Assembly: GCA_028694155.1 (NCBI GenBank)
Contig: JAQUTY010000003.1
Coordinates: 130,178 to 194,177, forward strand
Direction of reading: 5' to 3'
Source: Eubacteriales bacterium
Lineage (GTDB): Bacteria; Bacillota; Clostridia; Christensenellales; CAG-138
Length of the DNA: 64,000 nt
Shown here: piece after piece, positions 17,669 through 25,997 of the stretch
Position numbering within the stretch: position 1 is the first letter of the stretch
Layout: every line of letters begins with the position of its first letter
Position numbers and translations under genes: made by a program
The notes under the pieces: generated by a model
What the model was told of the DNA's origin: nothing
Seen by the model: the letters and a program-made list of their open reading frames with translations, nothing else
The model's database searches: none

Positions 17669-18291
17669 TTGTCTCCTCCTTCCTTCAAGATATATTTTGA
17701 ACCGTCGTCTCCGCAAATGAGCGATAACTTATCGGCACAAGCCTTTACTTCCGAGAGGCAGACAGGGCATACATAGGTGTGTGTGACCTTCTTAACACGT
17801 GTTTTCTTCGGTTTCGCCGGGTCCGGCACTGTAATTCTCTCTCGTGCCGGGGGTAAATCCGTATCACACCCAGCGTGTTTTAGCGTATTTATTAGGTTGT
17901 CAGTAGGGGCTGTAAGTGAATACCCAATTGTTGAATCATACTCAATGCGCAAGTCGCGCGCTTCAGCCTCCCGCTTAAAACGTTTATTGTGGTAACGACC
18001 GCCTTGGCATGTGTCTTCTATTGAGTTGACTAGGCAATATAGATGGACCATTTCGTGAAGCATAGTCGCCGCGGTATTGGCATACGGACGTCTCAAATGC
18101 TCGGCGGACAGATTGATTTCAAAATGCTTTTCCAGTTCTCCGCGCCATACTTCTTTTGTCGTGCAATGACCATAGGCTTTGGGCCTTGACTGAATAGTAA
18201 TAATTGGCTGAGGAATTTTGGATTCAAAATACTTAGAATTAAGCAAATCGAAAAGCGCCTCAAGGTTTGTCACCATCTCAGAAAGTTTCAT
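17665..18291 (-). CDS. SprT-like zinc metallopeptidase
   Basis: 208 residues. The zinc protease motif HEMVH (79-83) is followed by a Glu/His-containing helix (KRFKREAEAR), then a C-terminal zinc ribbon with CPVC and a later Cys. SprT/SPRTN family members cleave proteins crosslinked to DNA; in phages the target is unknown. It is the first gene of the minus-strand early operon, directly opposite the repressor. Confidence 0.88.
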   Translation of the reverse strand: MKLSEMVTNLEALFDLLNSKYFESKIPQPIITIQSRPKAYGHCTTKEVWRGELEKHFEINLSAEHLRRPYANTAATMLHEMVHLYCLVNSIEDTCQGGRYHNKRFKREAEARDLRIEYDSTIGYSLTAPTDNLINTLKHAGCDTDLPPARERITVPDPAKPKKTRVKKVTHTYVCPVCLSEVKACADKLSLICGDDGSKYILKEGGDK

Positions 18292-18480
18292 AGTAGCATC
18301 TCCAGATAATTCAATTTTCTTAAAAGCTTGTGTCTCCTTTTAAGATACTTGCAATTATAAGCTGTCATTTTGCGTTTGTAAATAGCTAGAACTGCGAACT
18401 TTTATAATATTTTCGAAAAAGGCGATACTTTTTAAGCGCAGTATGATATAATTAAGAAAAAGTAGGAAGGTGAATAAACT
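18292..18480. promoter_or_regulatory. Divergent lysis/lysogeny control region of prophage A
   Basis: 189 AT-rich bases between the minus early operon and the plus repressor. For the repressor a -10 TATAAT lies near 18447-18455 (GATATAAT), and AGGAAGGTG precedes its ATG. Another TATAAT is at about 18412. The string GATACTT occurs twice (near 18344 and 18423) and may mark operator half-sites. No operator is proven. Confidence 0.55.
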
Positions 18481-19107
18481 ATGTTAAATACAACGGGCGA
18501 AAGAATTAGGCAATTAAGAAAGAGCAAGGGACTTACACAAGAAGCCTTAGCAAAAATTATCGGCACTCAAAAAGCGGCCATAAATAAGTACGAAACCGGT
18601 ATTGTAGTGAACCTCAAGCGCTCAGTAATTGAAAAGCTGGCAAAAGCTCTTGACACTACTCCGCTGTATCTGCTTGGCTACGTTATAGATATTAACGTGT
18701 ACGCCGGAACAGTTCCCCTCCCACGCACAAAAGCTATCCCGCTCCTCGGTGTTATTGCTTGCGGCGGGCCTATACTTACGGAGGACAATTTTGAAGGCTG
18801 GGTCCTGCTGGACGAAGGAATTAAAGCCGACTTCGCACTTCGGTGCAAAGGCGCGAGCATGATTAACGCGCGCATATACGACGGCGACTTGGTTTGCATA
18901 CGCCAGCAACCGGCTGTCGAGAATGGCGAAATCGCGGCGGTTCTCGTTGATGGCGAGGTCACGCTCAAGCGGGTATATACGTACCCTAACCGCATAGAGC
19001 TTCGCCCGGAGAACCCTCTTTTTCCAGTTCTAAACTACGAGGCTGAGGGGCTTCAAGCGGTTGCAATTCTTGGCAAGGCAGTTGTACTTCAGGGGATGAT
19101 TAGGTGA
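18481..19107 (+). CDS. LexA/CI-like phage repressor with S24 peptidase domain
   Basis: 208 residues: XRE-type HTH (residues 7-62, GERIRQLRKSKGLTQEALAKIIG) and a C-terminal S24 domain with a linker cleavage region IACGG, catalytic Ser in GASMINA and catalytic Lys in VTLKRV. It should hold the prophage silent and self-cleave with RecA after DNA damage. Normal LexA-type cleavage is at Ala-Gly; here the dipeptide region reads ACGG, so the exact bond is unclear. Confidence 0.93.
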   Translation: MLNTTGERIRQLRKSKGLTQEALAKIIGTQKAAINKYETGIVVNLKRSVIEKLAKALDTTPLYLLGYVIDINVYAGTVPLPRTKAIPLLGVIACGGPILTEDNFEGWVLLDEGIKADFALRCKGASMINARIYDGDLVCIRQQPAVENGEIAAVLVDGEVTLKRVYTYPNRIELRPENPLFPVLNYEAEGLQAVAILGKAVVLQGMIR

Positions 19108-19110
19108 GCT

Positions 19111-19176
19111 ATGGAATACCTTGAAAAACGAGTAGAAACGCTAGCCCACAGTATTTGGGGGATAGTGTCATGCTGA
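19111..19176 (+). CDS. Possible 21-aa coupling peptide
   Basis: An AGGTGAG precedes an ATG giving MEYLEKRVETLAHSIWGIVSC and a TGA that overlaps the recombinase ATG (ATGCTGA). The overlap would couple recombinase translation to this peptide. Codon content is ordinary, but it is too short to judge by itself. Confidence 0.35.
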   Translation: MEYLEKRVETLAHSIWGIVSC

Positions 19177-20627
19177 GAGCTGTTATTTATGCGCGGTACA
19201 GCTCGACAAATCAGCGAGAGCAATCCATTGAAGGCCAGCTTCGTGTGTGCCACGAGTACGCGGGTCGGAATGGCTTGACCGTGGCAGATGAATATGTGGA
19301 CCGCGCCATCTCGGGAAGAACCGATAGTCGTCCCGCGTTTCAGAAGCTCATAACCGACAGTAAGGCTAAAGCCTTTGACGCGGTTATAGTGTATAAGACT
19401 GACCGTTTTTCACGCAACAAGTATGACGCAGCTGTATATAAGTCTTTATTAAAGAAAAAGGGGATTGCAATTCACTACGCGGCTGAGGCAATCCCGCAGG
19501 GACCTGAAGGCGTTATCCTTGAGAGCGTAATGGAAGGTCTCGCGGAATACTATTCGCTCGAGCTCGCCCAAAAAATCCGACGCGGCATGTATGATACCGC
19601 ACAAAAAGGGAAAGTTACGGGCGGTACAACACCTCTTGGGTATTGCATTTCACCCGAGCATTACTATATAATAGAGCCGAAAGAAGCGGAAATAGTGAAG
19701 CTGATTTTTCAAATGGCTGCGGCTGGAAGAACCGATACCGAAATCTGTATCGCGGCGAATGCCTTGGGCCTGCGCACAAAAAAGGGAAAAGCCTTCGGAC
19801 GCAGCAGTCTTCACGCTATGCTTAGCAATAGAAAATACACGGGAGTCTATAAATATATGGACACAGAAATTGAGGGTGGCATGCCGAGAATTATTTCCGA
19901 TGACTTGTTTAACGAAGTTCGCGCTGTACGCGAGTCGCGACCGCGAGCCCGGCATTCTACGGACCACGTTTATTTGTTGTCTGGTCATGCTTTTTGTGGT
20001 GAGTGCGGCGAGCCTTTATATGGCACGAGCGGTACCGGCCGCAACGGCGCAAAATACTACTACTATTATTGTAAGAGCCTACGGGACGGGAATAAGTGTG
20101 TCCTTGATAAATGGCCGGCAGACGAGCTTGAAGACATGATTGTTGAAGATACTGTTCGCTTTGTACTGCGCCCTGATATTATCAAGCGTGTTGCGAAGTC
20201 GTGCGTTCAGATAGCAAAACAAACTCGAGACGACAACACGGCGCTCAAAATAATTCAAAGTAATATTGCTAAGAACAAGAACGCAATAGACACTATTGTT
20301 AATTTGGCCGAGCAAGGAAAAATGACCGATACTCTATACGCTCGGCTGGTCCAGCTTGAAGAAGAAAAGGTTAGTCTGGCGCAAAGCCTAGCGGTCGAGC
20401 AGCGCACTGTTTTCGTGCCGACCGAGAAGCAGGTAGAATACTTGTTGCTGCAGTACGCTAACCCGTGCGAAGACTGGGACGCCTATAAAAAAGATATTTT
20501 GAAGAGCTTCGTGTCAAAGGTTCATGTTTATAAGGACCGAGTAGTAACGACCTTTAATATAGCAAAAGCCGAACTTCCCGATACGCTGGAAAGTTCGACT
20601 CTGTGCTATTCTGGCAAAGAACGCTAA
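19170..20627 (+). CDS. Large serine recombinase (integrase of prophage A)
   Basis: 485 residues from MLRAVIYARYSSTNQ; catalytic Ser11. Resolvase domain (1-150), recombinase domain with GTTPLGYC (about 155-240), zinc-ribbon domain with CGECG and a second Cys pair (CKSLRDGNKCV), and a coiled-coil tail. It catalyses integration and, with a directionality factor, excision. It lies immediately after the repressor and is the last gene before the prophage end. Confidence 0.95.
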   Translation: MLRAVIYARYSSTNQREQSIEGQLRVCHEYAGRNGLTVADEYVDRAISGRTDSRPAFQKLITDSKAKAFDAVIVYKTDRFSRNKYDAAVYKSLLKKKGIAIHYAAEAIPQGPEGVILESVMEGLAEYYSLELAQKIRRGMYDTAQKGKVTGGTTPLGYCISPEHYYIIEPKEAEIVKLIFQMAAAGRTDTEICIAANALGLRTKKGKAFGRSSLHAMLSNRKYTGVYKYMDTEIEGGMPRIISDDLFNEVRAVRESRPRARHSTDHVYLLSGHAFCGECGEPLYGTSGTGRNGAKYYYYYCKSLRDGNKCVLDKWPADELEDMIVEDTVRFVLRPDIIKRVAKSCVQIAKQTRDDNTALKIIQSNIAKNKNAIDTIVNLAEQGKMTDTLYARLVQLEEEKVSLAQSLAVEQRTVFVPTEKQVEYLLLQYANPCEDWDAYKKDILKSFVSKVHVYKDRVVTTFNIAKAELPDTLESSTLCYSGKER

Positions 20628-20784
20628 TTTTGATAGAAATGCACCCCCCTGCGCTTAGGGGGTTCATTTCGTTTCAAGGGGGTTCATTCTTTCCCTATGC
20701 CTAAAAGCAGGCTTTACCGCTTTTACCGTCAAAGACGTTTGCAGGCATATTATAGCGCACTTATAACCATCCGTCCATGAAAAC
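20628..20784. other. Right end of prophage A: candidate attachment region
   Basis: No gene. CCCCCC-TGCGCTTA-GGGGG (20643-20661) can form a hairpin after the recombinase stop, and AGGGGGTTCATT is directly repeated (about 20656 and 20679) with a 12-base spacer. Serine integrase sites usually lie just beside the integrase gene, so the attachment core is expected here, but the left end is outside the window and cannot be compared. Confidence 0.4.
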
Positions 20785-21036
20785 CTACATCATCTGGCAA
20801 TTCCCGGACACGCGATCGACGCACCACGCAATGAACTCCTCAACAGATGGAACACGCCCCGCAAACGGAGCCGTTGCCCATTCCGCCTGTATAGCCGGAT
20901 CGGGATTATTATAACCCTCCAGCATGGCGATTTCCATTTCCGTTCGCACCTCGGTTTCGGATATGCGTTGCATCCGGGCGATTCGTCGTATTGCCTTTTC
21001 CGCTTTCTTTAGCGCCAATTCATCATATACCGCCAT
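20785..21036 (-). CDS. Small Spo0A_C-like protein
   Basis: 83 residues from MAVYDELALKKAEK; GGAGGG precedes this ATG. The pattern AIRRIARMQRISETEVRTEMEIAMLEG ... NPDPAIQAEWATAPFAGRVPSVEEFIAW matches small stand-alone proteins related to the DNA-binding C-terminal domain of Spo0A. Function unknown; it lies between the two prophages and could be host DNA or cargo of B. Confidence 0.7.
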   Translation of the reverse strand: MAVYDELALKKAEKAIRRIARMQRISETEVRTEMEIAMLEGYNNPDPAIQAEWATAPFAGRVPSVEEFIAWCVDRVSGNCQMM

Positions 21037-21069
21037 TTTCATTCCCTCCATACCTGTATTTTGAAACGC

Positions 21070-21095
21070 AAATACCGCTTCTTATAACGGTATTT
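21070..21095. repeat. 8-bp inverted repeat upstream of the Spo0A_C-like gene
   Basis: AAATACCG and CGGTATTT flank a 10-base AT-rich spacer. It lies in the likely promoter region of the Spo0A_C-like gene, so it may be an operator; a weak terminator is possible because TTTT follows. Confidence 0.4.
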
Positions 21096-21175
21096 TACCA
21101 TTCAGTATGGCGTGAAGTCATTGACAGTTCCTGTCGATTTGTGAGAACCATTGCCGAAGAAGCACGAAAATAGAG

Positions 21176-21205
21176 AAAACCCGCAAACCTTTGTAGATTT
21201 GCGGG
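21176..21205 (-). terminator. Intrinsic terminator after the recombinase cassette
   Basis: On the minus strand CCCGCAAATC pairs with GGTTTGCGGG across a 6-base loop (one G:T), followed by TTTTCTC. It lies nine bases after the recombinase stop codon at 21215 and probably marks the functional left end of prophage B transcription. Confidence 0.8.
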
Positions 21206-21214
21206 TGTTGAAAA

Positions 21215-22798
21215 TTAGGCTTCTATGTCTGCGCCTGTCAGGAAGTGGAATACCATGCGTTCATCCTCAAAAACTGTAACGGTGCTAACGGTGGCAGTCC
21301 ATAGCTTTGCATTGAATTCCGTTAAAACGTCCTGCTCGGAGATTGCAAACATGAATGCTCCTATGCCGTCCGCCTTTGCCTGCCGCTGTGCGTGTTCGCT
21401 TCGCAGCCGTTCCAGCTTGGTTTTCGAGGTCTCATACCTTTCAACGTACCCGTTGTAGCGGGCCGCATACTCTTCTTGGTTTTGTGCGTCCCGGCTGTTC
21501 TCTTCGACGCATTTCCGTATCAATCCGGCGACCACATCCATTTCTTCCTGCAGCCCGCCGATCTCTGCCTCTATCTCCGTGCAATCGGAAGTCACGGACT
21601 GAATAATGCGGCAGTCATCGAGCAATTGGGCTTTATCGGTTGTCAGCTTATTGTAGGCGGTGACAAATCGGTCTTTAATTTCGGCTTCGTCCAAATGCGG
21701 GGTCTTGCAACGCTCACCGTTCTTGAACTTGGCGTTGCATTGCCATATCGTGCGGCGGTACTTGCTCGTGGAGTTCCATACCTTAGAGCCAAAGAATGCG
21801 CCGCAGTCGCCGCACACAATGCGAGAAGCGAAGATGCTGTTTCCGCTGTAACGGTAGCCAATAGCCTTGCGCCGGGCGAGCTCTGCCTGCACCAGTTCGA
21901 ACTCGGCGGGGTCGATAATGGGTTCATGGCTTTGCTCGATATAATACTGCGGCACTTCGCCCTCATTGGTCTTCATCTTCTTTGAGAGGAAATCGACCGT
22001 GAATTTCTTTTGCAGTAGGGCCGCGCCTTTGTACTTTTCGTTCGTAAGGATGCTCTCGACCGTAGTTGACCGCCATTGTGCTTTTCCAGCGGGAGTGGGG
22101 ATGCCCTCTTTTGTAAGAAGCCGCGCAATACCGCCCGGCGTTTTGCCCATCATGAAAAGGCAATAAATGCGTTGAACGACAGCGGCTTCTTTTTCGACGA
22201 TCCGAGGAATGTCGTCCTCGCCTTTTTCGTAGCCAAGGAAATGACTGTACGCAACGCTGACCTTCCCGTCTGCAAACCGCTTCCGCTGACCCCATGTGAC
22301 GTTCTCGGAGATAGATCGGCTCTCTTCCTGTGCGAGGGAACTCATAATGGTAATGAGCAGTTCGCCCTTGCTATCGAGCGTGTAGATGTTTTCTTTTTCA
22401 AAATACACCTCGACGCCTTTTTCCTTGAGTTTGCGGACTGTCACAAGGCTGTCGACCGTGTTTCGGGCGAAGCGGCTGACGGATTTTGTTACGATGAGGT
22501 CTATCTTGCCATCCAGCGCATCTCGCACCATGCGGTTGAACCCCTCACGCTTTTTCGTGTTGACCGCCGAGATGCCTTCGTCAGTATATACGCCGACGAA
22601 CTCCCAGTCAGGCTTCTCCTGAATGTAGCGTGTATAGTAATCCACCTGCGCCTCGTAGCTGGTCAACTGCTCCTCGCTGTCGGTCGAAACACGAGCATAT
22701 CCAGCCACACGCCGTTTTACCACCGAAGCTATCGGCATCCGTGTTAAGGCGCTTATCCTTGGTGGAATGACTTTAACTGCCCGTTGCGTGCTTTCCAT
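21215..22798 (-). CDS. Large serine recombinase 1 of prophage B
   Basis: 527 residues with catalytic Ser38 in YARVSTDSEEQ, SVSRFARN arginines, recombinase domain about 195-300, zinc ribbon CGDCG plus CNAKFKNGERC, and a long coiled-coil (about 415-480). GAGGTGA precedes the ATG. It is the last gene of a three-recombinase cassette and a complete enzyme, so it can be the integrase. Confidence 0.95.
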   Translation of the reverse strand: MESTQRAVKVIPPRISALTRMPIASVVKRRVAGYARVSTDSEEQLTSYEAQVDYYTRYIQEKPDWEFVGVYTDEGISAVNTKKREGFNRMVRDALDGKIDLIVTKSVSRFARNTVDSLVTVRKLKEKGVEVYFEKENIYTLDSKGELLITIMSSLAQEESRSISENVTWGQRKRFADGKVSVAYSHFLGYEKGEDDIPRIVEKEAAVVQRIYCLFMMGKTPGGIARLLTKEGIPTPAGKAQWRSTTVESILTNEKYKGAALLQKKFTVDFLSKKMKTNEGEVPQYYIEQSHEPIIDPAEFELVQAELARRKAIGYRYSGNSIFASRIVCGDCGAFFGSKVWNSTSKYRRTIWQCNAKFKNGERCKTPHLDEAEIKDRFVTAYNKLTTDKAQLLDDCRIIQSVTSDCTEIEAEIGGLQEEMDVVAGLIRKCVEENSRDAQNQEEYAARYNGYVERYETSKTKLERLRSEHAQRQAKADGIGAFMFAISEQDVLTEFNAKLWTATVSTVTVFEDERMVFHFLTGADIEA

Positions 22799-22807
22799 GA
22801 CGTCACC

Positions 22808-23173
22808 TCACTTTCGGGGCGGCCAGTCTGAAACCAGCAAAGTTTCGCCCGTAGCGGATACTATTTCTACGCCGTTCTCGTTGAGGGTTCTCCTAATCGA
22901 CTCGAATAAATCCCTCTCCCGTGCAAGCCTGCCGAATGAATGAACGACCACTGCGTCAAAGGCTTGCGCCTTGGCGTCGATCAGCAGGCTCCGCAGACCG
23001 TCTCTTTTGTCTACAGCCGCTGACTTCTCTTCATCTGAGTAAACGCCCGCAAGAACCCATCCGTCTTTTGCGGCTACAAAGGTTTTCAGGCTTTCGGTCT
23101 GAGAACCAAGCGCCATTTCATCGCGGTTTGCAGTTCGGCAGTAAATCGCTGCCCGTTTTTCTGTGTTACTCAT
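22808..23173 (-). CDS. Short serine recombinase lacking catalytic serine
   Basis: 121 residues covering only the resolvase catalytic domain; no DNA-binding or zinc domain. Aligned with its neighbours, the active-site block YARVS reads YCRTA, so the nucleophilic Ser is Ala15. The conserved arginine region is retained in part (HSFGRLARERD). It overlaps the next recombinase gene by eight bases. It cannot cut DNA by the normal mechanism; it may be a partner that modulates one of the large recombinases. Confidence 0.85.
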   Translation of the reverse strand: MSNTEKRAAIYCRTANRDEMALGSQTESLKTFVAAKDGWVLAGVYSDEEKSAAVDKRDGLRSLLIDAKAQAFDAVVVHSFGRLARERDLFESIRRTLNENGVEIVSATGETLLVSDWPPRK

Positions 23174-24479
23174 TCTTCAAATCCCTCCATTTTTCAATTG
23201 ACCGCAGTCGTGCGGCTTCTTTCATATCATCAGTCCAACTCTCCCTGCGTGAGCGATCTTTCCAGACCTTCGTCTCCGTGCGCCCATCAGCAAGGGTGAA
23301 TAGCAGTTCGTTTGGTGCGGTCACCCGTATGCCGGACACACGTTCGGCAAAGACTCGTTCGTCAAACTCCGCAAGGTCCAGCACCTCACAACAAACGGCC
23401 ATTAACGTAGGTTCGGGTATCTGCTTCGCGGGGCAGGCGCTTTTTCCCTCGAACTGAAAAGTCGTACATTGCCAGGAAATCCGACCGTGGGTTGTCTTTC
23501 TGCCGAAACGCTTACCACAGTTTCCACAAACGATTTTTCCTGAAAACGGGTATCGCGTTGTCGTCGGCTTTTGAACATTACACTTCTCGGTATTTTGAGC
23601 AATTCGCCGCTGCGCCCGTTCAAAGGTATCGGTATCGACAATCGCATCGTGCGTCCCCTCGACGTAGTATTGAGCAAGCTCCCCGTGATTCCGAACCAGC
23701 CGTTTTGTCAGATGGTCGGCAACATACTTCTTTTGCAGGAGGGCATTGCCTATGTACTTCTCGTTCTTGAGAATATCACGCACCCGTGAGTCGTTCCATT
23801 TCCCTCCTGAAACCGTGGGAACACCGCTTGCTTCCAGCGCCCGTGCAATGCCGACGGTTGAGCCGCCGGAAATGTATTGCTCGAAAATGCTTTTAACAAT
23901 AGCGGCTTCCGTAGGGTTTACCGTAATGACTCCGCGTTCGATATTATAGCCGAACATCCGGCGCAGGCCAACCATGTGACCTTCTTTCATACGCTGCCGC
24001 CAGTACCATTTGCAGTTTTCAGATACCGAAAGGCTCTCTTCCTGGGCGTATGACACCAGTATTGTCAGCATCAGTTCGCCATCCGCGCTCATTGTATGGA
24101 TGTTCTGCTCTTCAAAGAAAACATCGACGCCCATGTCTTTCAGTTCCCGCACTATCTGAAGGAACGATACCGTGTTCCTTGCAAACCTTGAAATGGACTT
24201 TGTGATAATGAGGTCTATCTGACCGGCGCGGCAATCATCCAGCAGTCTTTGAAAATTTGCGCGTTCATCCTTGGTGCCGGTAATCGCTTCATCCGCATAT
24301 ACCCCACAGTAGAGCCATCCGCGCCGCTTTTGGATAAGGTCGCTGTAATAGCTGACCTGCGCCGACAGCGAATGAAGCATCGCGTCCTTGCCGGATGATA
24401 CTCTGGCATAGGCGGCAACGCGCTTCATTTTAGCGGGCGGGCGCTTGTAAAACCGCACCTGTTCTATGGCTCTTTCCAT
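23166..24479 (-). CDS. Large serine recombinase 2 of prophage B
   Basis: 437 residues from MERAIEQVRFYKRPP (GGGAGG eight bases upstream). Catalytic Ser28 in YARVSSGKD, SISRFARN arginines, recombinase domain about 185-290, zinc ribbon CGNCG and a second Cys pair. It lacks the long coiled-coil seen in recombinase 1, so it may need that partner for synapsis. The gene is coupled to the short catalytic-dead homologue. Confidence 0.94.
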   Translation of the reverse strand: MERAIEQVRFYKRPPAKMKRVAAYARVSSGKDAMLHSLSAQVSYYSDLIQKRRGWLYCGVYADEAITGTKDERANFQRLLDDCRAGQIDLIITKSISRFARNTVSFLQIVRELKDMGVDVFFEEQNIHTMSADGELMLTILVSYAQEESLSVSENCKWYWRQRMKEGHMVGLRRMFGYNIERGVITVNPTEAAIVKSIFEQYISGGSTVGIARALEASGVPTVSGGKWNDSRVRDILKNEKYIGNALLQKKYVADHLTKRLVRNHGELAQYYVEGTHDAIVDTDTFERAQRRIAQNTEKCNVQKPTTTRYPFSGKIVCGNCGKRFGRKTTHGRISWQCTTFQFEGKSACPAKQIPEPTLMAVCCEVLDLAEFDERVFAERVSGIRVTAPNELLFTLADGRTETKVWKDRSRRESWTDDMKEAARLRSIEKWRDLKNE

Positions 24480-24538
24480 CAAATCACCTCCCTTCGTAGG
24501 TGTCATATTAACTCTAAAACAGCTTATTATCCAGTCAT

Positions 24539-24700
24539 TTAGCGATAAATACTTCGGATAAAAAGCCCGTATTTAGCCAAAATCAGGGGTTCTATCCGGC
24601 AATAATCCTCGTCCGAAATAACCCCTTCGCGCCGCAGCTTATCGGCGGCTGCCATCGCCCGCAGATATGCGTTCACACGCTTGAGATACTCGCTGTCCAT
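24539..24700 (-). CDS. SHOCT-like small protein
   Basis: 53 residues from MDSEYLKRVNAYLRAM. The ADKLRREGVISDEDYCRIEPLILAKYG segment is a SHOCT-like short helical hairpin, known in this place next to phage serine recombinase cassettes. TAATG overlap with the upstream gene indicates coupled translation. Possibly a recombination directionality factor or structural adaptor; not proven. Confidence 0.75.
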   Translation of the reverse strand: MDSEYLKRVNAYLRAMAAADKLRREGVISDEDYCRIEPLILAKYGLFIRSIYR

Positions 24701-25092
24701 TAACGCGCCTCCTTCGCTCTGTATTGATAGTAGCAAGCACGGGAGCAGAACTTGCGGTTTGGATTGCCGTAGCTTTCAAACGCCCGGCCGCACGACGCAC
24801 AGGTGAAGGTGTAGTATGCTTTTCTCTTTACTCGGCCTGGGTGCGCGTTCCACCATGCCATACGGCAGGAGTCCGAACAAAACAGTTTTTGCTTTCTGTG
24901 AGGGTTCTGCGTGACGACCTTTCCGCATCGTTTACACACCGTGGCGTCGGCGGCTTTGCCTTGCGCCAAGGGATGCCTTCGGCAGTAAGTCTTAACGCCG
25001 TTTACAGGCAGCCCCGTTATTTGCGCTATCTTCTTGTATCCGTACCCGCAGCGTTGCAGTTGGATAATTTCATTGATTTCGTCCTGTACCAT
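24700..25092 (-). CDS. HTH plus double zinc-ribbon protein
   Basis: 130 residues from MVQDEINEIIQL (AAAGGAG six bases upstream). Residues 1-40 form an HTH (QRCGYGYKKIAQITGLPVNGVKTYC), followed by CKRCGK...CSDSC and CASCGR...CSRAC, two treble-clef/zinc-ribbon units. It opens the recombinase cassette and is preceded by the two-box motif at 25129-25161. Often annotated as a sigma-70-like protein in related elements. Likely a DNA-binding regulator of excision or expression. Confidence 0.75.
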   Translation of the reverse strand: MVQDEINEIIQLQRCGYGYKKIAQITGLPVNGVKTYCRRHPLAQGKAADATVCKRCGKVVTQNPHRKQKLFCSDSCRMAWWNAHPGRVKRKAYYTFTCASCGRAFESYGNPNRKFCSRACYYQYRAKEAR

Positions 25093-25107
25093 GCCGTACT
25101 CCTTTCC

Positions 25108-25161
25108 GAAAGCGGTATACGCTCTCACAGGTAGGCCTCGGCACGGAGAAAAGTTAACCCC
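25108..25161 (-). promoter_or_regulatory. Two-box motif with hairpin before the recombinase cassette
   Basis: Minus strand: GGGGTTAACTTTT (25149-25161), 11 bases, GGCCTACCT (25129-25137), then a small hairpin (25108-25114 with 25120-25126, one mismatch), the ribosome site and the ATG at 25092. The identical boxes at identical spacing recur at 60768-60800. The layout suits a promoter read by a special sigma factor, or a structured mRNA leader. Confidence 0.65.
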
Positions 25162-25170
25162 CAAAAAACA

Positions 25171-25209
25171 AAAAAACAGCCCATCGAGCAAAAAAACCCG
25201 ATGAGCTGT
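25171..25209 (-). terminator. Intrinsic terminator after the endolysin gene
   Basis: Minus strand: an 11-bp stem with one mismatch (ACAGCTCATCG with CGATGGGCTGT) around a loop with T7, followed by TTTTTT-G-TTTTTT. It sits 15 bases after the endolysin stop and ends the late operon just before the two-box motif of the recombinase cassette. Confidence 0.85.
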
Positions 25210-25223
25210 CATACTGTGCCGGA

Positions 25224-25997
25224 TTAACCGTTCCACACCCCGCCAAGCGTGGTAATGGTCTGTTTTCCGGCTTTGCCGTCCACATCCAGCCCGTTTGCCT
25301 GTTGATACGCTCTTACAGTCTTTCGGGTACTGGAGTAGTAGTTCTTGTTGGTGAGCGACAGCCCGCCAAACCCGGCAGCGGCAAGCAACTTTTTGAGTTC
25401 GCAGACGTCGTCACCGCGCACGCCGTACTTCAGCACACGGGTAAAAACAAAGCCCTCCGACTTGACCGAGGGCTGTTCGACTCCCTGCAGTTCAGCGACC
25501 TCCGCTTCCGTCCAGTACGGCGGCCTGCCGTACACATCCCAGCCTTTCAACGGGGATTTGGTCACGCCGTAGTCCCTGCCTTTGGCTTCGATGACGTTCA
25601 GGTCGTTATCCGCCACATAGCCGATGTGGGTCGCTCTGCCGGTGCTGTTGGTCTTGAATACGAAATCACCGATGCGCAGGTCGGCTTTGGCGATCTTCTT
25701 GCATCGACCCATGAACCCGTTGGCGTTGGTATCCGACTTGATCAGCCCGTTCTCCAACAGGAAATAAACGCCCAGCCCGGAACAGTCGAAAGCGCGCAAC
25801 ACATCTCCATACCCGGCGGCGCATTGCTTTTTCCAGAACGCTATGGCGCGGTTGGCGTTTACCGTGCTGGTCTCGCGCCGCTTGATCCACGCTTCGGTGA
25901 TCGCCGCACCCAGCTGACCCTGTGCGCCCCAAACGTAGATGCTGTGCGAAGCGACCTGCTCATGCAGATATGCGATGAACTTACTCAGATTTGCCAT
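25224..25997 (-). CDS. Endolysin: NlpC/P60-like peptidase with peptidoglycan-binding domain
   Basis: 257 residues. Catalytic Cys72 in FDCSG and His124 in THIGYV mark an NlpC/P60-type cysteine peptidase, which cuts peptide bonds in peptidoglycan. A C-terminal peptidoglycan-binding domain (about 185-255, LKYGVRGDDVCELKKLL ... VDGKAGKQTITTL) anchors it. There is no signal peptide, so it leaves the cell through the adjacent holin. It overlaps the holin gene by 17 bases. Confidence 0.92.
   Translation of the reverse strand: MANLSKFIAYLHEQVASHSIYVWGAQGQLGAAITEAWIKRRETSTVNANRAIAFWKKQCAAGYGDVLRAFDCSGLGVYFLLENGLIKSDTNANGFMGRCKKIAKADLRIGDFVFKTNSTGRATHIGYVADNDLNVIEAKGRDYGVTKSPLKGWDVYGRPPYWTEAEVAELQGVEQPSVKSEGFVFTRVLKYGVRGDDVCELKKLLAAAGFGGLSLTNKNYYSSTRKTVRAYQQANGLDVDGKAGKQTITTLGGVWNG

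Larger units (their letters stand above)
1..20700. mobile_element. Prophage A, podovirus-like, right-hand part
   Basis: A continuous minus-strand lytic operon (early genes, replication, packaging, capsid) faces a plus-strand repressor and a large serine recombinase, the normal layout of an integrated temperate phage. The left end, with tail and lysis genes, lies outside the window. The right end must fall shortly after the recombinase gene (after 20627), but no attachment core could be proven. The large portal, scaffold and hub-like gene suggest a short-tailed virion; the rest of the tail is not visible, so this stays an inference. Confidence 0.9.

Noticed and set aside
20628..20784. Proven attachment site of prophage A
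   Set aside because: The other end is outside the window, so no core can be compared.
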